DNA of 64,000 nt, taken from contig JADJNH010000006.1 of the NCBI GenBank assembly GCA_016714365.1, forward strand, positions 372,001 to 436,000. Reading direction: 5' to 3'. The notes under the pieces are model-generated. The model was given only the letters and a program-made list of their open reading frames with translations. It did no database searches and was not told where the DNA came from. The stretch is from Candidatus Vicinibacter affinis (GTDB lineage: Bacteria; Bacteroidota; Bacteroidia; Chitinophagales; Saprospiraceae). Shown one piece after another: positions 45,229 to 54,589 of this stretch; position 1 is the first letter of the stretch; every line of letters begins with the position of its first letter. The position numbers and the translations under genes are program-made.

Positions 45229-45762
45229 TTATTCCTGGGAATCCGCCTTTTTTTCAAACCAGGATGCATACATCTGATAATTGTCCGCTGTGCGCTGGAT
45301 AAAAAACTTGAAATTCTCCGCATCCAGCGGCTTCAGTTTACGGGCTGGTATTCCGGCATAGATAAATCCGGATTCCAATACCATGTGCTCCGGGACGAGT
45401 GCCCCTGCAGCTACTATGACCTGAGATTGAATTTCTGCATGATCCATGATAATGGCACCCATACCCACTAAAACTTCCGGATGAATTTTACATCCGTGAA
45501 TGATGGCCCGATGGCCAATACTCACGCGATCTCCAATTTCAGTGATGGACTTTAAATAAGTACAATGGATGATCACACCATCCTGAATATTCACCTGCTC
45601 ACCTATTCTGATTGAATTCACATCCCCTCTTACCACTGCCTGAAACCAGATGCTGCTGCGCGCGCCTATGACTACATCCCCAATTACACTTGCATTGTCT
45701 GCAAGATAACAACTGGGATCAATAACGGGTGTAAATCCCCTGACTGATTTAATGAGCGCCAT
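45229..45762 (-). CDS. gamma-class carbonic anhydrase-like protein
   Basis: 177 residues of left-handed beta-helix, with hexapeptide repeats (IGDVVIGARSSIWF, IRIGEQVNIQDGVIIH). Zinc-type His66, His84 and His89 are in place (VIIHC, SIGHRAIIHG). The short C-terminal helix is present. Proteins of this group are carbonic anhydrase or YrdA-like; reaction not proven here. It begins 5 bp after the TraB gene and ends that operon. Confidence 0.88.
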   Translation of the reverse strand: MALIKSVRGFTPVIDPSCYLADNASVIGDVVIGARSSIWFQAVVRGDVNSIRIGEQVNIQDGVIIHCTYLKSITEIGDRVSIGHRAIIHGCKIHPEVLVGMGAIIMDHAEIQSQVIVAAGALVPEHMVLESGFIYAGIPARKLKPLDAENFKFFIQRTADNYQMYASWFEKKADSQE

Positions 45763-45767
45763 GGTTA

Positions 45768-46652
45768 TTATTTCAAAACAGGTTCAACAACAAAATTATT
45801 TTTCCTAAGCAAGTTGATGACTCCTTCCTTACCACCTAAATGACCTGCACCAACTGCAAAAAAACAAGGTTCCTTTTTCATCACTTCCGCCATGATCGGA
45901 ATCCATTTTTTATTCCGGTTGTTCAACATCATATCGAGGTATGGATTCATAGCCGTTTCTTCTGCAGTAATAGATTCGGAAAGTTTATTGAGATCCTGAG
46001 CGATGTAGGATTTGATCATTTCTTTAAGTCCGGACGATTCCCCATCATTGCTTTTGAGTGATTCCACCAACATTTGTGCCTGAGCCTTGTAAGGAATGCT
46101 GTCAAAAACAGACAACTGGAAAGCAACTGTCTCCAATCCTTTTACCGGAATTGAATGCTTCTTAGCCATTTCATTAAACTCCATTTCGTAGGATTTAATT
46201 TGTCCATCCTGAAAATTTTGAGGGTTCATTTCAGGTGAACCGAAAGCACTCAGGAACATGGGTTTCATTCGCTCAAAGAACATCATCGGCAAACCCATTT
46301 TTTCAAAATGTCCGGACACTAAATCGTATTCAGTTTTGGTCAGCAAATCTGCCAATGAAGTATCATTGGCCATGAACATCTGATCCATGACACCAGCGAG
46401 ATTACTCATGTCCATCATTTCATCCATGGCAATTTCCAAATACAAATTATTTGTTTGATTCAGACATTCTTCGGTTCCCTTTGGTAAAAAATAATCCTCC
46501 ACTGGAATCATGTGAATGGTGCCAAACAGATAAGAAGGCTTTTCTAAGCCATTACCGGATATTTTCCATAGGAGTGCGTTGGAAAGAGAGTCCTGAGCAT
46601 AGGTAAACAAGTAGGAACCCAGTAGTGATAAGAGTAAAAATATTTTTTTCAT
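45768..46652 (-). CDS. TraB/GumN family protein
   Basis: 294 residues with signal peptide MKKIFLLLSLLGSYLFTYAQ. The family's paired motifs are present: LFGTIHMIP near the start, the LEIAMDE helix, and AVGAGHLGGKEGVINLL at the end. Proposed to act as a metal-dependent periplasmic hydrolase (TIKI-like), unproven. An upstream ATG at 46697 adds 15 residues without a better signal, so the MKK start is used. It lies 56 bp after rlmB on the same strand. Confidence 0.85.
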   Translation of the reverse strand: MKKIFLLLSLLGSYLFTYAQDSLSNALLWKISGNGLEKPSYLFGTIHMIPVEDYFLPKGTEECLNQTNNLYLEIAMDEMMDMSNLAGVMDQMFMANDTSLADLLTKTEYDLVSGHFEKMGLPMMFFERMKPMFLSAFGSPEMNPQNFQDGQIKSYEMEFNEMAKKHSIPVKGLETVAFQLSVFDSIPYKAQAQMLVESLKSNDGESSGLKEMIKSYIAQDLNKLSESITAEETAMNPYLDMMLNNRNKKWIPIMAEVMKKEPCFFAVGAGHLGGKEGVINLLRKNNFVVEPVLK

Positions 46653-46708
46653 TTTAATTGAATTCATTGAATGGGTATCAAATTGCTGAAACCACATTTT
46701 TAAAATTG

Positions 46709-47485
46709 TTATTTACTTTTTAGATCATTTGTTTGCTTGACCATTAAATCTTGTCCAGTTCTCCATTGATAAAAAATTATACCTGCAGACACAGATACAT
46801 TCAATGAATTGATGTGACCTGCCTGCGGAATGCTGACTGAAAAATCCAGACAGGCTTTTACTTCAGGAGATATACCCAGGTCTTCTGCACCAAGGACAAT
46901 TACCAGAGAAGTATTGAGATCCGCTTCCTGAAGATGCATCTTAGCTTTCTCATCTGCCCCAACAATAACAAATCCCATCTTTTTTAGTTCGCGCAGCGTG
47001 TGTACAGGATTGTTGATTTTACAAACCGGTATTCTGAGGAGTGCACCGGCGGAAACTTTGATGGCTTCCTGATTGACCGGCGCGCTGTTGCGACTTCCGA
47101 TAATCAGCCCGGTGATGCCCATCACTTCAGCAGATCTGGCAATGGCACCAAAATTATGAACATCGGTAATTCCGTCCAACAAGGCGAAACAGGGATTCTG
47201 GCCGGATTCAAAAGCTGATTGCACGAGGTCCTCCACTTTATAAAATTCAATCGGGCTGATCATAGCCAACACTCCCTGGTGATTGCCCTTACACAACTTA
47301 TCCAATTTGGTTCTGGGGACCGTCAAAACAGAAACTTTATGTTGCCTGGACAATTTTATTAATTCTTTGAGCATCTGATTATCAAGGTAATCGCCCAGAT
47401 AAACTTTTTGTAAGATTTTTCCGGCAGCGAAAGCCTCTTGTAAAGCGTTCTTACCTATCAACCAATCAAAATTTTGCTTTGCCAT
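46709..47485 (-). CDS. rlmB: 23S rRNA (guanosine-2'-O-)-methyltransferase RlmB
   Basis: 258 residues: N-terminal RNA-binding domain, then the SpoU/TrmH knot: LDGITDVHNFGAIARSAE (motif 1), LGAEDLGIS (motif 2) and IPQAGHINSLNVSVSAGI (motif 3). It is predicted to methylate G2251 in the ribosomal P-loop. Start ATG is 50 bp from the divergent M36 gene. It leads a three-gene set with the TraB and carbonic-anhydrase genes. Confidence 0.93.
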   Translation of the reverse strand: MAKQNFDWLIGKNALQEAFAAGKILQKVYLGDYLDNQMLKELIKLSRQHKVSVLTVPRTKLDKLCKGNHQGVLAMISPIEFYKVEDLVQSAFESGQNPCFALLDGITDVHNFGAIARSAEVMGITGLIIGSRNSAPVNQEAIKVSAGALLRIPVCKINNPVHTLRELKKMGFVIVGADEKAKMHLQEADLNTSLVIVLGAEDLGISPEVKACLDFSVSIPQAGHINSLNVSVSAGIIFYQWRTGQDLMVKQTNDLKSK

Positions 47486-47492
47486 AAATTCT

Positions 47493-47510
47493 CGAAATTT
47501 CGTAATTTAG
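47493..47510. promoter_or_regulatory. divergent regulatory region between rlmB and the M36 gene
   Basis: The 49-bp gap between the two start codons holds a 10-bp palindrome, CGAAATTTCG (47493-47502), followed by TAATTTAG, one base off the -7 consensus for the M36 gene. Shared control of both genes is possible. Confidence 0.3.
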
Positions 47511-47534
47511 CCACTTCTAATCAACTACCACATA

Positions 47535-50500
47535 ATGAAAAAAAATATCTATTTATTGTTCATTATTAATGTATTATACATTAGTAATTCTCTAATCGCT
47601 CAAAATTTACAGGCCCTGAGTCTTGGAAAACAATACCTGGAGGCCTCAAAAACCAACTGGAATTTGACTTCATCAGACTTGAAAGACCTGATGGTAACCG
47701 ACCAATATCAGTCTGACCACAATGGCGTGACTCATATTTATTTCCAGCAAGCCTACAAAGGTATTCCTATTTACAATGCCGTGACCTCTGTTCACGTCAC
47801 CAAAGAAGGAAAAGTTTTTGACAGCCCTTGCCGCTTTATAGATAACATTGAATCTAAAGTCAATGCTACCCAGCCAAGACTCAATGCGCTTCAGGCTCTT
47901 GAAAAGCTGATCTATCATTATGATGTGAAAAATGCAGTTCTGCCTTTAGAAAAAAGACGCAGCAATGACAAGGATCGCTATTTTGAAAAAACAAATTTCA
48001 CCCATTCTGACATTCCCGCCAGATTGATGTATTTCCAAACAAAAGACGGAAAACTCCGTTTAACCTGGGATGTTTCAACAGACTTCGTGGACAGAACTGA
48101 TTACTGGAGCACAAGGGTAGATGCCATTACAGGTGAAATACTGGATCAACATAACTATACGGTGAAATGTAGTTTTGGCCATCAGCATCAGGAGAAATGC
48201 TTTGAACAGCATGCAAGCGCTGATCTACAAAAAAAGAACCAGTCTGCCTTCAACGGAAATCAAGGACAAACCAATGTTTCGCTTACTCCCAAACCTGCTG
48301 CAACGGTGTATAATGTTTTCCCGTTTCCTATAGAGAGTCCGCTTCACGGAAGCCGTCAGTTGGTCTCAGATCCAGCCTATACGAATGCATCTCCTTTTGG
48401 CTGGCACGATACCAATGGACAAGCAGGTCCTGAATTTACCTACACTCGTGGAAATAACGTAAGTGCCTATCTGGACAGAAATGGAGACAATGTAAACGAT
48501 GGAGAAAGAGCAGATGGTGGAACATCCTTGAATTTTGACTTTCCTTTTGATCCTAAAAAAGAACCTGCATCTTATACAAAAGCAGCAGTAACCAACTTAT
48601 TCTATGCAAACAACATGATGCATGATGTTTTGTATCAGTTTGGTTTTGATGAGAAGGCAGGAAATTTCCAACAAAATAATTACAACAAAGGTGGTACCGG
48701 TGCGGATCAAGTACTTGCTGAAGCGCAGGATGGAAGTGGAACCAACAATGCAAATTTTGCTACCCCACCGGACGGAAGTTCAGGCAAAATGCAAATGTTT
48801 TTATGGACTGCTGCACCAGGTGAAGTAAGAGTTGATGCACCTTTGGAGATCGAAGGCTACCTTTCGGTCAATGGACCAACTGGCTGGGGAGGTAAGGTGA
48901 CTACCACACCAATTACAGGAGAAGTGGTATGGTCTGATGACGGTGATCCGGGCAACGAAAAGAAAGGATGCAAAGACGCTCAGAAAAAATCTAAACTCGA
49001 TGGCAAAATCGTCCTGATTGAAAGAGGACTTTGTGATTTCAGTGAAAAGACTTTCTATGCGCAAAAAGCTGGAGCAAAAGCAGTTATCATCTGTGGATTT
49101 GATGAACAAAATGTCGGCATGGCAGCAGGAGTAAATGCTGCATTGGTTACCATCCCAGCATATTATGCACGAAAGTCAGTATGTGATAAAATCGCACCAT
49201 ATGTAGGTAAAGGGCTAATCATTACAGTCAAAACACCGGAAGACACGAATGCAGGACCGGATAGTCTGGATGGTGATTTTGACAATGGAATCATCACTCA
49301 TGAATATGGACATGGAGTTTCCAACAGACTCACCGGAGGACCTGCCCAGGCCAATTGCTTGAGCAACGAGGAACATATGGGTGAAGGCTGGAGTGATTTT
49401 ATGTCACTGATCATGACTGCAAAACAAGGAGACAAAGGAGATCAAATTAAGGGTATTGGAAATTTTGCAACTTCTGCTCCAATCGATGGAATTGGTATTC
49501 GTAGAAGACCCTATACGACCAATATAGCTGTTAATGAATTCACCTATCATGATATTGACGATGAAGAACATAATTTGGGTGAAGTTTGGGCTGCTATGTT
49601 GTGGGATCTTTATTGGGCCATGGCAGATAAATATGGATTCGATCCAACTTTTTCCAATAAGAATGCCGGCAACAATCGCTGTATTCAATTGGTGATGGAT
49701 GGCATGAAACTACAGCCTTGTAGCCCGGGATTTGTAGACGGACGCAATGCAATTCTAAAAGCTGATACATTGTTGTACAATGGAGAAAATGCTTGTTTGA
49801 TCTGGAGCGTTTTCGCCCGCAGAGGATTAGGTTTTGGAGCCAAACAAGGTGACTCTGATTTTGTAGGAGATGAAACCGAAGATTATGAAGCTTTCCCTAC
49901 TTGTATAAACAAAACTGTCATCGCAAAATCCGCGCCTTTTATAATAAAGTCAGGACAGGAAATAACTTACAGTCTTAGTGTTCGTAATCTCAGAGCAGGA
50001 GAAGTCAACAATGTAGAATTAGAAGATCACATACCTGCCGGTTGTACGTATGTAAATGGTTCATCGAATCTTGTACCCAAATCAGTTGCTTCGGATAAAA
50101 TAAGCTGGGAAATCAGCAACATGAAATCTCTGGAAACTAAAACCATTACCTACAAATTAAAAACTGCTTCAGACAAATATTCCAACACAAGATTCTTTGA
50201 TGATTTTGAAGACCCTAATACTGAATTCAATTACGACTTTTATCAACGTAAGGGTAATGGAATCTGGCTTTGGGCAGGAGGTGAAGGTTATCAAGGAAGT
50301 ACTGCCTGGATTTCAGAAAGTTCAGCAACAGAAGAAAGGGATCACTCCTTCAACAACATTACACCTATTGATATGGGTGACGAAATAACTTCTTTATTGT
50401 TCTATCATAAAATCAATACCCAAAGCGGCATTGACGGTGGATTTGTAGAAATTTCTGAAGATGGAGGAAAGATTTGGAATTTATTAGTTACTGATGACTT

Positions 50501-51101
50501 TCAAATAAATCCTTACGTAGGCGGTTTGTCTTATAATGCCATTGGAATTCCATTGGTAAAAGGATTTTCCGGATATACCAAAGATTTTATTCCATCAGTC
50601 GCCAGTTTGGAAAAATACAAAGGCAAAAAGATCAATGTAAGATTCCGATATGGCAACGATGATGCTACTGAATCCAATAATCCCGGATTTAAAGGTTGGA
50701 TTGTGGATAATCTGGAGATCATAAATCCTTTTTTCTACAACAGTGATTTTTGTATTAAGACCGGATTAGGCGAACAATACTGCGTAAGTCTTCCAGGCAA
50801 AGGAACTCTCGTAGATTCCAAAAAAGTGGTGGGCACCAATAACCCTAATGAGGCAGGCGGAACGGCAGCGATTTATCCAAATCCTGCAAAAGAAATCTTG
50901 AACATAAAATTGGAAGCAAACCATGGCGTTAAGCAAATCAATTTGTTGAATCTAAATGGTCAGATCATTAGTTCAAAATATGTATTTGGTCAGGAAAAAC
51001 AATTGCTGCAATTCAATACAGATCATTTACCAAAAGGTGTAATCATCGTAGAGTTGATTCAAGAAAATAAAGTCAACAGTACTAAAGTAATTTTGAAATA
51101 A
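47535..51101 (+). CDS. M36 fungalysin-family metalloprotease with T9SS tail
   Basis: 1188 residues. Signal peptide (ISNSLIAQ), an FTP/PepSY-type pro-region, a PA-like insert (residues about 430-560), the zinc site HEYGH at 589-593 and the third ligand in GEGWSDFMSL. Then come two beta-domains and a C-terminal type A sorting tail (IYPNPAKEILNIKL through VNSTKVILK). A secreted, self-maturing peptidase; it is unrelated to the intracellular proteases at 23-28 kb. A strong terminator lies 21 bp after the stop. Confidence 0.9.
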   Translation: MKKNIYLLFIINVLYISNSLIAQNLQALSLGKQYLEASKTNWNLTSSDLKDLMVTDQYQSDHNGVTHIYFQQAYKGIPIYNAVTSVHVTKEGKVFDSPCRFIDNIESKVNATQPRLNALQALEKLIYHYDVKNAVLPLEKRRSNDKDRYFEKTNFTHSDIPARLMYFQTKDGKLRLTWDVSTDFVDRTDYWSTRVDAITGEILDQHNYTVKCSFGHQHQEKCFEQHASADLQKKNQSAFNGNQGQTNVSLTPKPAATVYNVFPFPIESPLHGSRQLVSDPAYTNASPFGWHDTNGQAGPEFTYTRGNNVSAYLDRNGDNVNDGERADGGTSLNFDFPFDPKKEPASYTKAAVTNLFYANNMMHDVLYQFGFDEKAGNFQQNNYNKGGTGADQVLAEAQDGSGTNNANFATPPDGSSGKMQMFLWTAAPGEVRVDAPLEIEGYLSVNGPTGWGGKVTTTPITGEVVWSDDGDPGNEKKGCKDAQKKSKLDGKIVLIERGLCDFSEKTFYAQKAGAKAVIICGFDEQNVGMAAGVNAALVTIPAYYARKSVCDKIAPYVGKGLIITVKTPEDTNAGPDSLDGDFDNGIITHEYGHGVSNRLTGGPAQANCLSNEEHMGEGWSDFMSLIMTAKQGDKGDQIKGIGNFATSAPIDGIGIRRRPYTTNIAVNEFTYHDIDDEEHNLGEVWAAMLWDLYWAMADKYGFDPTFSNKNAGNNRCIQLVMDGMKLQPCSPGFVDGRNAILKADTLLYNGENACLIWSVFARRGLGFGAKQGDSDFVGDETEDYEAFPTCINKTVIAKSAPFIIKSGQEITYSLSVRNLRAGEVNNVELEDHIPAGCTYVNGSSNLVPKSVASDKISWEISNMKSLETKTITYKLKTASDKYSNTRFFDDFEDPNTEFNYDFYQRKGNGIWLWAGGEGYQGSTAWISESSATEERDHSFNNITPIDMGDEITSLLFYHKINTQSGIDGGFVEISEDGGKIWNLLVTDDFQINPYVGGLSYNAIGIPLVKGFSGYTKDFIPSVASLEKYKGKKINVRFRYGNDDATESNNPGFKGWIVDNLEIINPFFYNSDFCIKTGLGEQYCVSLPGKGTLVDSKKVVGTNNPNEAGGTAAIYPNPAKEILNIKLEANHGVKQINLLNLNGQIISSKYVFGQEKQLLQFNTDHLPKGVIIVELIQENKVNSTKVILK

Positions 51102-51121
51102 AATTTCAATTAAGGATAATT

Positions 51122-51156
51122 AAAAGCCGTCCACCAAAAAATGGGGACGGCTTTTT
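51122..51156 (+). terminator. Rho-independent terminator of the M36 gene
   Basis: Stem AAAAGCCGTCC (51122-51132) with GGACGGCTTTT (51145-51155), a 12-base A-rich loop and a T run that continues into the next bases. It is a clear terminator and reads either way because of the A run before the stem. Confidence 0.85.
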
Positions 51157-51219
51157 AATTCCCAAAACTATAATCAAACTCACTAACTGAAACTGTGAAT
51201 TTTAATTCAAATATGGACA

Positions 51220-52195
51220 CTAACCGGAAAGTAAAAGCTTTCTTTCCCGCTTGCGATTATCAATGTATTCTTTGATTGCTGCCGGACGAGTATACCAAAT
51301 GCGACCTTCTTTATACGAATCTATTTTTCCCTGTCTGGCCAATAAACTAATATACTCTTGCCCGTAAGGCAAAACCGCATCTTCAACCAAATCTGCTATG
51401 GGAACATATTCATCCGCATAATCTTCCAAATTACTGAGATAGATGCCTAGCGATCTGATCAGCAGCCCTGGCAATCAAACGAATCAACAAATCATAGTGG
51501 CCCTGATTTGCACGGTTAAGGGCCTGATAATACTTATTTCTGTCTACCTTGAGAATGATGACCGGCGGAAACTCCCATTTCATCAGCAACAAATTCATGA
51601 TCAGCCTGACGGTCCTGCCATTCCCATCAAAAAAGGGATATATCCACACAAACCGATGATGAAAAATACTGACCCTCACCAAAGGGTGCATGCTTTGATC
51701 GTCCCTACTCACCCAACTGATGAGATCTGACATGAGATCAGGTACTTTCTGTGCATTGGGAGGAGTAAAATTAGCACCTGGAATGCGTACCCCTGAATTC
51801 CTGTATCTACCTGCAAATTCTTTCTCTATCTTACTCATGACCAATTCATGAATATCCAGGATATCCCGCTCCTTCAGCAGGTAATCGCCGGAAACCAATT
51901 CTTCCAGGTATTCTATCGCCTCCTGATGATTCACCACTTCAAAATGCTCACGCAAACTCTTGCCGGCCACCGTCATCCCCTCCTCTATCACCATCCTGGT
52001 CTCCCGAAGATTTAAGGTATTTCCTTCTATACTGTTACTGTTATAGGTCCACTCCAAATTAAGACTGCTCCTGATGGATTGTACGACCGCGCGGGACAAA
52101 GGTCTGTGCTTATCCAAACGCGTCTTCTTGAGGTCAATATTCTGCAATACATCCTTCAAATCATCATAAGCATATTCTTTTACCGGCCATACCAT
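51220..52195 (-). pseudogene. Fic-family AMP-transferase-like protein, frameshifted
   Basis: Reading from 52195, the frame gives 254 residues, ending in IARAADQIARHLSQ. One extra C near 51455 ends it early; the next frame continues RSLGIYLSNLEDYADEY and a winged-helix-like tail to 51220. Intact, it would be about 325 residues, normal for the group. The N-terminal inhibitory helix motif SNSIEGN is present. The Fic motif reads YPFFDGNGR, so the catalytic His is a Tyr (codon TAT); AMPylation is thus unlikely even if the frame were repaired. Confidence 0.82.
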
Positions 52196-52638
52196 TACAC
52201 AAATATACCTAAATATTTAATATCGTTTAATTCTTATTTCATATTTACCGATATTTAAATCTTAAATTAAAATAAATACATAAATTTATTGGCGCCTCTA
52301 ATTATTTAAAATAGGTCAATTTTTGCATCCTCCAAATTCTAAAAATTGAATATAAATGATTTAATTTCAATTATATATAATGTTTTAGGATTATGATACA
52401 ATATCAACCAGAATTCGCCCAGGGGCTTAAATCGCTTCTACAAATATGGGTCAAAAATCATCCACAAACCATTTTAATATCGTTTTAAAATATTTTATTA
52501 TATTGCGATTATTAATTATATATTTAGATTTATTTCCTGCTTTTGATGGAATTGTTGGGCGTGTCTCAGAACTTGATATATTTTTAAATAATGGTTCTTT
52601 CCGCTTATATTTGTTCGCAATCCACTAAACCTCCGTTC
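52196..52638. other. 443-bp intergenic region
   Basis: Very AT-rich, with no repeats or stems that stand out. A 60-codon open frame from 52446 has no recognisable product and is not called. It separates divergent genes and must carry promoters for both; I cannot place them. Confidence 0.4.
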
Positions 52639-53916
52639 ATGCAAAGACGAACCATGTTTAAATTATTGGCTGCCTCCTCAGCCGGTATTCTCTCTCCCTC
52701 CAGTTTATTGAAGGCTTCCGGGGATGAGTTCAAGCAAGCTGTTGATGACCTTAATCGACTCTCCCCCTCTGACGATGAAACTTTCTGGCATCAGATCAGG
52801 CTGGCCTATTCCGTATCGCCGACGTTGATTAATCTAAACAACGGAGGAGTTGCGCCTGCACCGAGGGTCGTGCAGGAAGCGGTGGAATATTACAGTAGAA
52901 TGAGCAACGAGGCTCCATCCTATTACATGTGGCGGATTCTTGACCAGGGCAGAGAACCTTTAAGACAAAAGATGGCTAACCTTGCAGGTTGCAGTGCAGA
53001 GGAACTGGCATTCAACCGCAACTCTTCGGAGGCTTTGGAGACCATCATTTTTGGTTTGAGACTGAAGGCAGGTGACGAAGTAGTACTGACCAAACAGGAT
53101 TACCCGAACATGATCAACGCATGGAAACAGCGGGAAAAGAGAGAAGGTATTGTACTTAAATGGATAAATTTTGAATTCCCCATTGAAGATCAAAAATTCA
53201 TTGTAAAAAAATTCGAAGAGGCTTTCACTGATAAAACCAAAGTGGTCCATATCACCCACACCATTAACTGGAACGGACAATTATTGCCTGCAAGAGAAAT
53301 TGCCCTGGCAGCTAAAAAAAGAAACATCGAAGTTTTAGTAGACGCTGCACATAGTTTTGCTCATTTCCAATACAAGATCAGTGATCTGGAATGTGACTAC
53401 TTTGGCACCAGTTTGCATAAATGGTTATCTGCGCCAATAGGAAGTGGATTGCTTTATGTACGCAAAGAAAAAATTAAAAACCTTTACCCATTTTTGGCTG
53501 CAGCAGATCCGGAAAGTGAAGACATCCGAAAGTTTGAAAGCCTTGGGACCCGGTCATTTGCCCTTGAACAAGCCATCGGGCAGGCGATTGATTTTTTCCA
53601 TTTAATCGGAGCTGAAAGAAAATTCAATAGACTCCACGAACTCAAAATGTATTGGGTCAACAAAGTAAAATCACACCCGAAAGTCAAAATAATTTCTCCC
53701 CTTTCCAAAGAATTCAGCGGAGCCATTTGCGCAGTATTGGTAGAAGGTAAAACTGCAGGTCAGTTGTCTGAATTTCTTCAAAATGAATACAAAATCCACA
53801 CAGTGGGCATTGATTGGGAAAATATTCATGGGGTAAGAGTTACCCCAAATGTTTATACCATGAAATCCGAACTCGATAAATTGGTGACCGGAATCTTAAA
53901 ATTTGCAGACAGCTGA
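52639..53916 (+). CDS. Tat-exported PLP-dependent class V aminotransferase-like enzyme
   Basis: 425 residues. The N-terminus carries a twin-arginine-type signal: QRRTMFKLLAASSAG, with RR followed by a hydrophobic stretch. The fold is that of isopenicillin-N epimerase/NifS-like enzymes, with cofactor phosphate region NRNSSEALETII, Asp in VDAAHSFAH and Schiff-base Lys261 in SLHKWL. The substrate is unknown. Upstream in-frame starts (52591) would add 16 residues before the signal and are not used. Confidence 0.82.
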   Translation: MQRRTMFKLLAASSAGILSPSSLLKASGDEFKQAVDDLNRLSPSDDETFWHQIRLAYSVSPTLINLNNGGVAPAPRVVQEAVEYYSRMSNEAPSYYMWRILDQGREPLRQKMANLAGCSAEELAFNRNSSEALETIIFGLRLKAGDEVVLTKQDYPNMINAWKQREKREGIVLKWINFEFPIEDQKFIVKKFEEAFTDKTKVVHITHTINWNGQLLPAREIALAAKKRNIEVLVDAAHSFAHFQYKISDLECDYFGTSLHKWLSAPIGSGLLYVRKEKIKNLYPFLAAADPESEDIRKFESLGTRSFALEQAIGQAIDFFHLIGAERKFNRLHELKMYWVNKVKSHPKVKIISPLSKEFSGAICAVLVEGKTAGQLSEFLQNEYKIHTVGIDWENIHGVRVTPNVYTMKSELDKLVTGILKFADS

Positions 53917-53923
53917 TAAACTC

Positions 53924-54304
53924 CTAATGTTGGAACAAAGCACAGAAGGCTCCGGCCGGATCCTGTATCACTGCGTATCTGGAGGATCCCCCATATGATT
54001 TTGGGCCTGAAATAATTTTGCCACCGCTTTCCTGAACAGCCACCAGACTTACCTCCAAATCTGCTACATTAAAATAAACCAACCATACCGGAGGAAGTCC
54101 TTCATTAGCCCCTCTTGAATGACATACTCCGGCTTTTGTAAAACCATCTGTCGGACTGTTGAGACAGAAGTCCTCATAGGTACCCATGGATACTTCCTGC
54201 ACCGAAAAGCCAATTACCCTGGCATAAAAATCTTTGATTTCCAATGCATTGGGTACTGTCAAATCCGCCCATTGAAAGGCTCCGATGTTAATTTTTTCAC
54301 TCAC
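53924..54304 (-). CDS. VOC-superfamily (glyoxalase-like) protein
   Basis: 126 residues with the paired beta-alpha-beta-beta-beta modules of the VOC fold. Motifs: GAFQWADLTVPNALEIKDFY at the start, WLVYFNVADLEVSL in the middle and YAVIQDPAGAFCALFQ at the end, with possible metal ligands along the inner face. Substrate cannot be told. It converges with the PLP enzyme gene; their stops are 7 bp apart. Confidence 0.8.
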   Translation of the reverse strand: MSEKINIGAFQWADLTVPNALEIKDFYARVIGFSVQEVSMGTYEDFCLNSPTDGFTKAGVCHSRGANEGLPPVWLVYFNVADLEVSLVAVQESGGKIISGPKSYGGSSRYAVIQDPAGAFCALFQH

Positions 54305-54544
54305 TTGCTGAAGGTTTTTTCAAAGATAGCTCTTTTACCCAATTGGAATTCATCTACCATTCAATGCATTATACCCACCCGCCGGACTGTCACTTCCTCT
54401 TCATTTTATTCTTAGTTTTATAATATATTAAATAAATATAATATATTTATAATAATTAATATTCAAATTTTTATATATTAAATATTATTATCTATGTCAT
54501 CTTCTTTTTTCTGATTTTTCATGCTGTAGTCTGCCGAATAGCTG

Positions 54545-54552
54545 TATATTTG
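54545..54552 (+). promoter_or_regulatory. likely promoter -7 element of secDF
   Basis: TATATTTG is an exact match to TAnnTTTG, 37 bases before the ATG, in the 285-bp gap. A TTTTC at 54517-54521 is the closest -33 candidate, at spacing 23. The rest of the gap is AT-rich with nothing recognised. Confidence 0.45.
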
Positions 54553-54589
54553 CGGAGTTTTTTAAAATCTATTATAGAAATCACATATT

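Noticed and set aside
52446..52628. 60-codon ORF in the gap before the PLP enzyme
   Set aside because: AT-rich, no motif, and it overlaps the likely promoter region.
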